Source: Dokdonella sp. | GTDB taxonomy: Bacteria > Pseudomonadota > Gammaproteobacteria > Xanthomonadales > Rhodanobacteraceae | Assembly: GCF_017744955.1 (NCBI RefSeq) | Contig: NZ_JAGIAG010000004.1 | Location: 124,001 to 188,000 of the forward strand | DNA: 64,000 nucleotides | Direction: 5' to 3' | Shown: positions 1-6,447 of the stretch, one piece after another | Position numbering within the stretch: the stretch's first letter is position 1 | How the letters are laid out: each line of letters starts with the position of its first letter | The notes under the pieces: generated by a model | What the model was told of the DNA's origin: nothing | The model's database searches: none | Seen by the model: the letters and a program-made list of their open reading frames with translations, nothing else | Position numbers and translations under genes: made by a program

Positions 1-346
1 GCAGCGGCGCCTTCGCCGCGGTGGCCCGCGCGCAGTCGCGCGCGTTGCAATGCGCGGCGAAACCGAGCAGCCAGCGCAGCAGCGCCGGATCGAAGCGTGG
101 CTTGATGCGCAGCGGCGCGTCCGGTTTCAGCAGCCAGCGCAACGCGGTGCCGATCATGCCCGGCTGCGCCAGCGGCGCGGCGTGGCTCGGCGTCAGCGTG
201 CCGCAGTTGCCGTGCGAGCTGCCGCCGCCGACACGGCCCTGTTCCAGCACCGTCACGCTGCGCCCGGCGGCGAGCAGGTAATGCGCGCAAGCCAGGCCGA
301 TCACGCCGCCGCCGAGGATCAGCACATCCGTTCGCTCTTTGCTCAT
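1..346 (-). CDS. DadA-like FAD-dependent oxidoreductase, N-terminal part (runs off window)
   Basis: The first 115 codons of a gene read on the minus strand from an ATG at 346; the rest lies beyond the left edge. The protein opens with a Rossmann FAD-binding segment (DVLILGGGVIGLACAHYLL, then VTVLEQ about 20 residues on). It continues with GGGSSHGNCGTLTPSHAAPL and a stretch rich in WLL and RPRFDP-like motifs. This matches the start of D-amino acid dehydrogenases (DadA family), membrane-associated flavoenzymes that oxidise D-amino acids to 2-oxo acids and pass electrons to the quinone pool. The substrate cannot be fixed from the N-terminus, and other glycine/sarcosine oxidase relatives share this opening. 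No operon partner is visible; the next gene rightwards is on the other strand. Confidence 0.82.
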   Translation of the reverse strand, partial: MSKERTDVLILGGGVIGLACAHYLLAAGRSVTVLEQGRVGGGSSHGNCGTLTPSHAAPLAQPGMIGTALRWLLKPDAPLRIKPRFDPALLRWLLGFAAHCNARDCARATAAKAPL

Positions 347-706
347 CGCGGCATTGTATGCGGTCGCGCCGGCCGACCGCCGTGCGAATCCGCACCGCCG
401 GTGCGTTCGCGCGGACCCGACGCGTCGACGGACCTCCGTCGGAGCACGATCCACTCTCCGCACCGACGACGATGCCGATGTCATCGGCGGCAACACACGT
501 CGTCATCGAGAGCAGACCGACGACTGCAATGCCCGCGGCGAATGCGAATCGACCGGCGGCCCGCGGCGGCAGCGACACGTCGCCGCGATGCATGGGGCCG
601 CCGGTATCAGGCGCGTTCGTGCTCGCCACGCCGGCCGCGGCAGCCGGCCCGGCAGTTGGCACCAAACCTGCAGCCTTTTGCGCATCCGAACCCCAAAGGC
701 GCTGCG
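347..706. other. intergenic stretch, no supported gene
   Basis: 360 bases between two divergently read genes. I see no recognisable promoter, repeat or RNA. A minus-strand reading frame starting at about 592 begins like a signal peptide (hydrophobic segment ending in TTCVAADD) but runs without a stop into the oxidoreductase gene in another frame, so I do not call it. Confidence 0.5.
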
Positions 707-1012
707 ATGAAGGTCTCGACGAACGAACTGCTGTTGGCGTTGCGTGCTCCCGGCGCCGGCTGGTTGGCGGCGCTGATCTGCGCGCTCGACGAAGCCCTGC
801 AGGATCCGGATTTCGGCGCCCCGCAGCGCGATCTGGTGCGCGCCCTGCTCGACCAGGCCCGGGTGCCCTCGGCGGTCGCCGAGGCGGCGAACGAACGCCT
901 GGCGCAGTTCGAGCGCACGGTCGAGGAACTGCATGCGCTGGTCGTCCTGCCGCCGGCCGACACCGTCGTACCGATGCGACCAAAATTGACACTTTGTGGC
1001 GGAACCGCCTGA
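707..1012 (+). CDS. hypothetical helical protein, 101 aa
   Basis: Starts at ATG 707 with an AAAGGCG ribosome-binding-like sequence just upstream. The product is short, acidic-to-neutral and almost entirely predicted helix. It has a leucine-rich first third (STNELLLALRAPGAGWLAALI), then heptad-like segments (ERLAQFERTVEELHALV) and a hydrophilic tail. There is no signal peptide or membrane segment. I do not recognise a family. It is read in the same direction as the following peptidase lipoprotein, about 57 bases away, so the two could be co-transcribed, but nothing ties their functions together. Confidence 0.6.
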   Translation: MKVSTNELLLALRAPGAGWLAALICALDEALQDPDFGAPQRDLVRALLDQARVPSAVAEAANERLAQFERTVEELHALVVLPPADTVVPMRPKLTLCGGTA

Positions 1013-1069
1013 GCGGAACCGTCTCGCGGCGCATTGACAGCGCGGCGCGGCCTCGGCCAACGTAGCCGG

Positions 1070-1564
1070 GTGACCGCCTCCGTCCTGCGTCTCGCCGCCC
1101 TTGCCGTCCTGACCTTACTGCTCGCCGCCTGCGGCAGCACACCGCGCCGCGCCGAACCGCCGCTGGTCGCCGGCACGCCGCGCGCCGACGCGGCCAACGC
1201 GGTGCTGTTCCGCGCCATCGCGCTCGTCGGCACGCCGTATCGCTACGGCGGCAACACGCCCGACGGTGGTTTCGATTGCAGCGGCCTGGTCGGCTACGTC
1301 TTCCGCGACGCGGCCGGCGTCGGCCTGCCGCGCACCTCGATGCAGATGAGCGAGATCGGCAAGCGCAAGCTCGCGGTCGACGCATTGCAGGCGGGCGATC
1401 TGGTCTTCTTCGCCGAAAGCCGCACGGTCAGCCACGTCGGCATCTACGTCGGCGAACGCCGCTTCGTGCACGCGCCGAACCGCGGCGGCACCGTGCGGCT
1501 GGACAGCCTCGACGGCGCCTGGTGGCGCGAGCACTTCGTCTACGGCAAGCGCGCGCTGGAATGA
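1070..1564 (+). CDS. NlpC/P60 (C40) peptidase lipoprotein
   Basis: A 164-residue envelope lipoprotein. The GTG at 1070 is chosen because it gives a compact lipoprotein signal peptide with lipobox LLAAC (lipidated Cys21); an in-frame TTG at 1034 would only add a charged extension. The rest is one NlpC/P60 domain with the expected Cys-His-His set: Cys70 in GGFDCSGLV, His122 in SHVGIYV and His134 in FVHAP. Family members cut the gamma-D-glutamyl to diamino-acid bond in peptidoglycan stem peptides (MepS/Spr and NlpC type). The likely job is cell-wall turnover from the inner leaflet of the outer membrane. It is a minimal single-domain form with no substrate-binding module. Confidence 0.9.
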   Translation: MTASVLRLAALAVLTLLLAACGSTPRRAEPPLVAGTPRADAANAVLFRAIALVGTPYRYGGNTPDGGFDCSGLVGYVFRDAAGVGLPRTSMQMSEIGKRKLAVDALQAGDLVFFAESRTVSHVGIYVGERRFVHAPNRGGTVRLDSLDGAWWREHFVYGKRALE

Positions 1565-1742
1565 AGCGCGCGGTCCGCCGAAGCGGTCACGGACGGTATC
1601 TGCCGGGCTCGGCGAGCGCGAACGACCGCCCCGGGCAATGCGGAGCGCGGCCGCGGATCGACGATCCGCAGCCGCCTCCGGCTACCGGGTGATTCGAGCG
1701 GGACAACGGCGACGCAGCGATCCCGGACGGGATCGCGCGAAC

Positions 1743-2231
1743 TCAGTGCTCGTGGCCGCCGGTGCCGTGCACGTGGCGGTGCGCGATCTCTTCCGGCGAG
1801 GCGTCGCGGATGTCGGTGATCTCGACGTCGAACGCCAGCGTCTTGCCGGCCAGCGGATGGTTCAGGTCGACGTCGATGACGCTGGAGCCGACCTTCAGCA
1901 CGACGACCATGCGCGGGCCGCTTTCCTTGGTCTGCAACACCGTGCTCATGCCCGGACGCAGCGTTTCGGGCTGCTGGAAGTACTTCTTCGGCACGCGCTG
2001 GACGAAATCCGCGCGGCGCTCGCCGTACGCTTCGCCGGGCGCGACTTCGACTTGGAAGCTCTCGCCGACCTCGCGGCCGAGCATGGCCGACTCCAGTCCC
2101 GGAATGATGTTCTGCGCTCCGATCAGCACGGCCAGCGGTTCGCCACGTTCGCGCGAGGAATCGACCGGGGCGTCGCTTCCGTCGCTGACGGTGTAATGGA
2201 ACGAGACGACCTTGTTCGCTTCGACTTTCAC
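1743..2231 (-). CDS. slyD: FKBP-type peptidyl-prolyl isomerase SlyD
   Basis: A 162-residue cytoplasmic prolyl isomerase and chaperone. I take the GTG at 2231 as start: it gives the usual SlyD opening (MKVEANKVVSFHYTV) and has GGAG seven bases upstream. In-frame GTG 2234 and TTG 2246 are alternatives. The FKBP half-sites (GAQNIIPGLESAMLG near residue 45 and FDVEITDI near 140) flank an inserted flap of about 65 residues (YGERRADFVQRVPKKYF onward), the IF chaperone domain. The C-terminal metal-binding tail is short (HRHVHGTGGHEH) compared with the long His/Cys tail of the E. coli protein. Metal delivery to hydrogenase is therefore doubtful, and general folding is the safer role. It is convergent with the peptidase lipoprotein gene. 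Confidence 0.93.
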   Translation of the reverse strand: MKVEANKVVSFHYTVSDGSDAPVDSSRERGEPLAVLIGAQNIIPGLESAMLGREVGESFQVEVAPGEAYGERRADFVQRVPKKYFQQPETLRPGMSTVLQTKESGPRMVVVLKVGSSVIDVDLNHPLAGKTLAFDVEITDIRDASPEEIAHRHVHGTGGHEH

Positions 2232-2353
2232 CACAGGGCTCCGCAAAAAGAAAAGCGCGCGAGCATAGCAGGCTGCGTGCCGCCCGTCATATCGGCGGCA
2301 AGTCCGCTATGCTCGCAGCGGCGGCGCCCGGTCGCCTTGCCGCCGCCGTGCCG

Positions 2354-3040
2354 ATGCCAGAGCAGCAACCCCGTGCCGTCGCCCGGCGCATCGCCGACCG
2401 CTTCCCGCGTCGATGGCATCGCGACTACGTGCGCAGCAAGCTGCGCTTCGATCCCGCCTACGCGGCCGTCGCCGCGGTCGTCGCCGAGGACGCCTCGCCG
2501 CTGCTCGACATCGGCTGCGGCCTCGGCCTGCTCGGCTTCTATCTGCGCGAGAGCGGCTTCGCTGCGGGCTACCGCGGCATCGATTTCGACGGGGAGAAGA
2601 TCGCCATCGCGCGCGCGATCTCGGCGCGCCACAGCCTGGATCTCGCCTTCGACGACGGCGACGCCGGCGAGCTGCCGCCGTTCAGCGGCCACGTCGCCCT
2701 GCTCGACGTGCTGCACTACCTGCCCGCCGCCGCGCAGCAGCGCCTGCTGCGCGACGCCGCCGCGCGCGTCGCACCCGGCGCGGCGTTGATCCTGCGCAAC
2801 GTGTTGCGCGAACGCGGCTGGCGTTTCCGCCTCACCGTCTGGGAAGAATATTTCCTGTACGCCTCGCGCTGGATGCGCTCGCCCGCCGTGCACTACCCGG
2901 AACGCGGGGAAATCGAGACGCCGCTGCGCGCGGCCGGGCTCGAACCCGACGTGCGCCCGCTGTGGGGCAGCACGCCGTTCAACAGTTTCGTGATCGTCGC
3001 GCGGCGACCGCCAGGCGCCGCCGTCAGCCGCTCGCCGTGA
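2354..3040 (+). CDS. class I SAM-dependent methyltransferase
   Basis: A 228-residue Rossmann-fold methyltransferase. Motif I is LLDIGCGLGLLG around residue 50, followed by the acidic end of strand 2 (YRGIDFDGEKI) and VALLDVLHYL as the motif IV equivalent. The C-terminal half has a cap with many aromatic and arginine residues (FRLTVWEEYFLYASRWM), which hints at a lipid or hydrophobic substrate, but the substrate is unknown. I prefer ATG 2354, because the ATG at 2309 lies within a TATGCT sequence that resembles a -10 promoter element. The last 17 bases overlap the convergent downstream gene. Confidence 0.78.
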   Translation: MPEQQPRAVARRIADRFPRRWHRDYVRSKLRFDPAYAAVAAVVAEDASPLLDIGCGLGLLGFYLRESGFAAGYRGIDFDGEKIAIARAISARHSLDLAFDDGDAGELPPFSGHVALLDVLHYLPAAAQQRLLRDAAARVAPGAALILRNVLRERGWRFRLTVWEEYFLYASRWMRSPAVHYPERGEIETPLRAAGLEPDVRPLWGSTPFNSFVIVARRPPGAAVSRSP

Positions 3041-3578
3041 CCGCCGCGGCGCGGCGCGCCTCGTCGCGCAGGCGCGCGCGGCGCATGCGCATCTGCAGTG
3101 CCGCGCGTCGCGCGGCCAGCTCGCGTGCGATGCGCTGCCGCTCCTGCGCATCCGCCGCGATGCTGCCGAGCGCGGCGCGCTGCGCGCAGAAGTCCGCATA
3201 GGCCTTGCGCACGTGACGCAGGCGGCGCAGCAGAAGCTCCAGCATGATCGCGTCGTCGAGCAGGCCGATCACTTCGATCTCGTCCGGAATCAGGTCGTCA
3301 GGATCGCTGAAGTAGATCAAGGTCTCGATCACGTCCGCCCGCTCGGGATCGGGCAGGGCCCAGGCCTCGTCCTCGAGCATCGCGATCAGCTTCTGCACTT
3401 CGAACAATCGCTTGCGCACGTATGCCGGCGCCGCGCCGAGGTTCAGGTTGTCGAGCGCGTACTTCGCCGCGTCGATGACGTCGAGTTCGTCCGCGCAGCG
3501 CGCGGTGCTCCGCGAGCGCACCAGCGCCGCGTGGAAGCGCTCGATGTCGGCGGGCTCGAGTTCGAACGTGATGCGCAT
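3024..3578 (-). CDS. YkvA/DUF1232 domain protein
   Basis: A 184-residue protein. Its centre carries the DUF1232 (YkvA) signature, here FSDPDDLIPDEIEVIGLLDD followed by a hydrophobic stretch (AIMLELLLRRL). In the family this region is thought to insert into or lie on the membrane, and no biochemical role is established. The first 70 residues are a helical acidic domain, and the last 45 are very rich in Arg and Ala (ELAARRAALQMRMRRARLRDE), suggesting nucleic-acid or membrane-surface contact. Its 3' end overlaps the convergent methyltransferase gene by 17 bases. Confidence 0.8.
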   Translation of the reverse strand: MRITFELEPADIERFHAALVRSRSTARCADELDVIDAAKYALDNLNLGAAPAYVRKRLFEVQKLIAMLEDEAWALPDPERADVIETLIYFSDPDDLIPDEIEVIGLLDDAIMLELLLRRLRHVRKAYADFCAQRAALGSIAADAQERQRIARELAARRAALQMRMRRARLRDEARRAAAVTASG

Positions 3579-3644
3579 GGCGAACGCGCAGCGTACGCAG
3601 GCGAACTGGGCGAGTCAAAGGCCGTGCGAGAGGCGGCGGCGCAT

Positions 3645-3685
3645 CGAGCCGAGAGAACGAGCCGAGAGAAAACGAGCCGAGAGAG
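3645..3685. repeat. three near-identical 13-bp direct repeats next to tRNA-Leu
   Basis: The 13-mer CGAGCCGAGAGAA occurs at 3645-3657 and 3658-3670, and with one final base changed at 3673-3685. It sits about 20 bases beyond the 3' end of the tRNA gene (which is on the minus strand), where a tRNA terminator or phage attachment site would be expected. No integrase gene is nearby. Confidence 0.75.
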
Positions 3686-3706
3686 ATCGCTCGCGCGGAT
3701 CGCACT

Positions 3707-3793
3707 TGGTGCCCGAGGCCGGACTCGAACCGGCATGACCTTGCGGCCGAGGGATTTTAAGTCCCTTGTGTCTACCTGTTTCACCACTCGGGC
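3707..3793 (-). tRNA. tRNA-Leu (anticodon UAA)
   Basis: Read on the minus strand from 3793. The 7-bp acceptor stem is GCCCGAG paired with CTCGGGC, followed by discriminator A and an encoded CCA (3707-3709). The anticodon stem-loop AGGGACTTAAAATCCCT presents TAA. There is a long variable arm (CGGCCGCAAGGTC region) as expected for a class II leucine tRNA, and a T-loop GGTTCGAGTCC. The length including CCA is 87 nt. It stands alone between two divergently arranged protein genes. Confidence 0.96.
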
Positions 3794-3944
3794 GGCGGCG
3801 GCATCTTCGCCGAGCGCGGCCACGAGGACAACCGTGCCGATCGGCCCTCCCCTGCGCCAACCCCGGCGCCGCGCCGCGTGCGTTTCATGCGGATGCCCCT
3901 TGCCACGGATGACGCTGACCGAGCGTTTCGCTTAACCTTTTGGG

Positions 3945-4496
3945 ATGGGGGCCGAGAAGACCGACGAGGAACTGATGCTCGCTTACGCCGGAGGCGACCT
4001 GCTCGCTTTCGAGATGCTCTACCGGCGCCACCGCGGCATGTTGTACCGCTTCCTGCTGCGTCACCTGCGTCAGCGCGCCGATGCCGACGAACTGTTCCAG
4101 GAAACCTGGAGCCGTCTGATCGCCGCGCGCGAGCGCTACCGCCCCGAAGCGAAATTCACCACCTGGCTGCTGCAGATCGCGCACAACCTCGTCATCGACC
4201 GCTTCCGACGCCAGCGTCCGCAGGCCTCGGCGGACGAGACCGAGGCCGTGCTGCGTACGCTCGACGCACCCGAATCGGAACAGCCCGAACGCGCGCTCAG
4301 CGAGTTCGAGCAGCGCCGCCGCCTGCAGCTCGCGCTGGAGGAACTGCCGGAGGAACAGCGCCTCGCGTTCCTGCTGCGCATCGAAGGCGGCCTGGGCCTG
4401 GAGGAGATCGGCGAAATCACCGGCGCCGGCCGCGAGACCGTGAAGTCGCGCCTGCGCTACGCGCTGGCGCGCATCCGCGCGAGATTCGCGACATGA
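3945..4496 (+). CDS. ECF-type RNA polymerase sigma factor
   Basis: A 183-residue sigma-70 family factor of ECF size. Region 2 (residues about 20-90) has YRRHRGMLYRFLLRH, DADELFQETW and FTTWLLQIAHNLVIDRFRR. A variable acidic linker separates it from region 4 (residues about 125-180, LEELPEEQRLAFLLRIEGG, LEEIGEITGAGRETVKSRL). The stop overlaps the start of the next gene (ATGA), so synthesis of factor and partner is coupled. The downstream gene has a membrane segment and looks like its anti-sigma factor. The signal sensed is unknown. The cluster sigma / anti-sigma / membrane protein / yigZ / ABC exporter runs in one direction with short gaps. Confidence 0.92.
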   Translation: MGAEKTDEELMLAYAGGDLLAFEMLYRRHRGMLYRFLLRHLRQRADADELFQETWSRLIAARERYRPEAKFTTWLLQIAHNLVIDRFRRQRPQASADETEAVLRTLDAPESEQPERALSEFEQRRRLQLALEELPEEQRLAFLLRIEGGLGLEEIGEITGAGRETVKSRLRYALARIRARFAT

Positions 4497-5374
4497 ACAC
4501 GCCGCGCCGGCCCGACCAGGATCTGGAGCGCCTGCTCGCCGACGACGGCGGCGAGTTCGGTGCGCTGTACCGGCGCCTGCCGCGCGCGGAACCGCCGCGG
4601 CGGCTCGACCGCAGCGTGCTCGCCGAAGCCGCGCGGGCGGTGCACGGCACGCGCCCGCGGCGGCAGCGCTGGCTGGTCGGCTTCGGCTCCGCCGCCGGCC
4701 TGGTCCTCGCCGCCGGCGTCGCCTGGCACGTCGGCCACGAGGCTCTGCGCCAGCAGAGTCCCGAAGCCGTGCACGGCACGCCGAGCTACGTGCCGGTGAA
4801 GCCGATCGAGGCGCCGGCGCGCCGACACGAATCCAAGCCTGCGGCCGACGCCGCGAGCGCGCCTGCCGCCGAGGCGCCGGCGGCAGCCCCCGCGTCGGCG
4901 AACGTCGCCGCCGAGACCGAGACGCACGCCGCCAAGCCAGCCGTCGAGAAAGCCGCTCCCTCTCAGCGCCGCGCTCCGGCTCCAGCGCCGGCCGCTCCGC
5001 CAGCAGCCCCCGTCGCGGCGCCGGAACCGCAGCCGATGCTGCAAAGCGCGCCGGCCCCTGCCGCCGAGGCGGAGAAGCGCGAGGCGTTCGGCGCCGCCGA
5101 TTCCACCGCGGCATCCGCCGGGGAATCCGCCGCTCTATCGAAGCAGGCCGCCGAAACGGTGCCGAAGCGCGAGCGCGCCACCGGTACCCCGGCGCTGTCG
5201 AGTTCGGCGGAGCTGCGCCGCGATATGCAGCTCGCACCGGAACTCTGGCTCGCGCGCATCCAGCAATTGGTCAAGCAGGGCCGCCGCCAGCAGGCGATCA
5301 AGAGCCTGCAACTGTTCCGCCGCGCCCATCCGGACTGGCAGTTGCCGGACGAACTGCGCGCGCTGGACCGCTGA
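4493..5374 (+). CDS. putative membrane anti-sigma factor with Ala/Pro-rich linker
   Basis: A 293-residue protein translationally coupled to the sigma factor by a 4-base overlap. Residues 1-60 are cytoplasmic and charged (RPDQDLERLLADDGGEFGALY), followed by one membrane span (LVGFGSAAGLVLAAGVAWHV, about residues 63-82). Then comes a low-complexity Ala/Pro/Glu linker of about 150 residues. The last 55 residues form a compact helical module (MQLAPELWLARIQQLVKQGR, later LQLFRRAHPDWQLPDELRAL) that resembles a single TPR-like repeat. The layout, a cytoplasmic sigma-binding part plus a periplasmic sensor on a flexible stalk, fits an anti-sigma factor. No zinc-binding ZAS motif (HxxxCxxC) is present, so the call rests mainly on position and topology. 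Confidence 0.7.
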   Translation: MNTPRRPDQDLERLLADDGGEFGALYRRLPRAEPPRRLDRSVLAEAARAVHGTRPRRQRWLVGFGSAAGLVLAAGVAWHVGHEALRQQSPEAVHGTPSYVPVKPIEAPARRHESKPAADAASAPAAEAPAAAPASANVAAETETHAAKPAVEKAAPSQRRAPAPAPAAPPAAPVAAPEPQPMLQSAPAPAAEAEKREAFGAADSTAASAGESAALSKQAAETVPKRERATGTPALSSSAELRRDMQLAPELWLARIQQLVKQGRRQQAIKSLQLFRRAHPDWQLPDELRALDR

Positions 5375-5387
5375 AGAGGAACGCCCG

Positions 5388-5789
5388 ATGCGCGGCATGC
5401 TGTTCCTGCTGATCGGTCTGGTCCTCGCCTGCGTCGCCGGCTTCACGATGTTCGACGCGCCGACGCCGCGCATCGAGGACGCAGCCCCGCTCGATGCGGC
5501 AGCCGCGACCTCGCCGCCGCTGGCGCTGTTCGGATTGCTGGTCTTCGGCAGCTGGGCGACCTTGCTGATCCGGGATTCCTCCTGGCTGCGGATGGTGCTC
5601 TTCGTGCTGGTCGTCGCGATCGGTACGCTGATCCTGCTGGCCGGCGCGTTCTCGGCGTACTGGGACCACTTCATGCGTCCGCGCGAAACCGTCGGCTGGT
5701 GGTGGATCGGCGCCGGCAGCCTGATGCTGCTTTCGCAGATCGTCGGCTGGCTGCACGCGACGCGCGCATCCGACGACGAAGGCCCCTAG
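5388..5789 (+). CDS. small integral membrane protein, 133 aa
   Basis: Four hydrophobic segments are visible at residues about 3-20, 45-62, 67-90 and 103-122, with short loops. The aromatic motif VGWWWIGAGSLMLL lies in the last span. It starts 14 bases after the anti-sigma gene and has a GAGGAACGCCCG ribosome binding site. I do not recognise the family. Its place suggests co-transcription with the sigma/anti-sigma pair. Confidence 0.7.
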   Translation: MRGMLFLLIGLVLACVAGFTMFDAPTPRIEDAAPLDAAAATSPPLALFGLLVFGSWATLLIRDSSWLRMVLFVLVVAIGTLILLAGAFSAYWDHFMRPRETVGWWWIGAGSLMLLSQIVGWLHATRASDDEGP

Positions 5790-5798
5790 CGCCGCCGT

Positions 5799-6395
5799 AT
5801 GAGCCCACCGATCACCACCCTGGCCGACCTCGCGAGCCTGCAACAGGAGATCAAGAAGAGCCGCTTCCTCGCGCAGGCCGCGCCGGTCGACGACGCCGAG
5901 GCCGCACTTGCCTTCTTCGCGCGCGTCGGCGTGCGCGAGGCGACGCACAACTGCTGGGCCTACCGCATCGGCACGAACTACCGCTTCAACGACGACGGCG
6001 AACCCGGCGGCAGCGCCGGCCGGCCGATCCTCGCCGCGATCGACGGGCAGGGATTGGATCGCGTCGCGGTGGTGGTCACGCGCTGGTTCGGCGGCGTCAA
6101 GCTCGGCGTGGGCGGACTCGTGCGCGCCTACGGCGGCTGCGCGGCGGAGTGCTTGCGCCTGGCCGGGAAACGCCTGCTGGTGCAGCACGTGACGCTGCGC
6201 GTGCGCTGCGATTTTGCCACCGCGGCGAACCTGCACGCGCGCCTGCGCGAATTCGAAGCGGGCAAGCGCAGCGAACACGCCTCCGCCGACGGCGTCGAAC
6301 TCGAACTGGAATTGCCGCGCGAGCAGGCCGACAGGCTCGGCACGTTCCTGCGCGATCTGTCGCGCGGCCGCGCCGTCGTCGAGCCCGTCCCTTGA
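5799..6395 (+). CDS. yigZ: YigZ/IMPACT family protein
   Basis: A 198-residue member of the YigZ (UPF0029/IMPACT) family. The N-terminal domain holds the family signature: KKSRFLA, then HNCWAYRIG, DDGEPGGSAGRPIL and VTRWFGGVKLGVGGL (residues about 20-110). The C-terminal alpha/beta domain (about 130-198) is more variable, as is usual. Bacterial members are small cytoplasmic proteins of unclear role; the eukaryotic relative IMPACT regulates GCN1/GCN2. It starts ten bases after the preceding membrane protein gene and is followed 52 bases later by the exporter, so it is probably in the same transcript. Confidence 0.93.
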   Translation: MSPPITTLADLASLQQEIKKSRFLAQAAPVDDAEAALAFFARVGVREATHNCWAYRIGTNYRFNDDGEPGGSAGRPILAAIDGQGLDRVAVVVTRWFGGVKLGVGGLVRAYGGCAAECLRLAGKRLLVQHVTLRVRCDFATAANLHARLREFEAGKRSEHASADGVELELELPREQADRLGTFLRDLSRGRAVVEPVP

Positions 6396-6447
6396 ACGCG
6401 CCGCGGCGAACCCGCAACTGGATTCCTCTTCCGCTCGCCTCGCTCCG

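Noticed and set aside
62..592. Minus-strand frame beginning with a signal-peptide-like sequence at about 592
   Set aside because: It has no stop codon before running through the DadA-like gene in another frame, no ribosome binding site that I can see, and Arg/Ala-rich composition typical of shadow frames in GC-rich DNA.
3645..3793. Prophage or genomic-island attachment site at tRNA-Leu
   Set aside because: No integrase, no duplicated tRNA end and no foreign gene block in the window; only the short tandem repeats remain notable.
3930..3944. CTTAACCTTTT just before the ECF sigma gene as an autoregulated -35 element
   Set aside because: It lies only about ten bases before the ATG, leaving no room for a -10 element and start site upstream of the gene.
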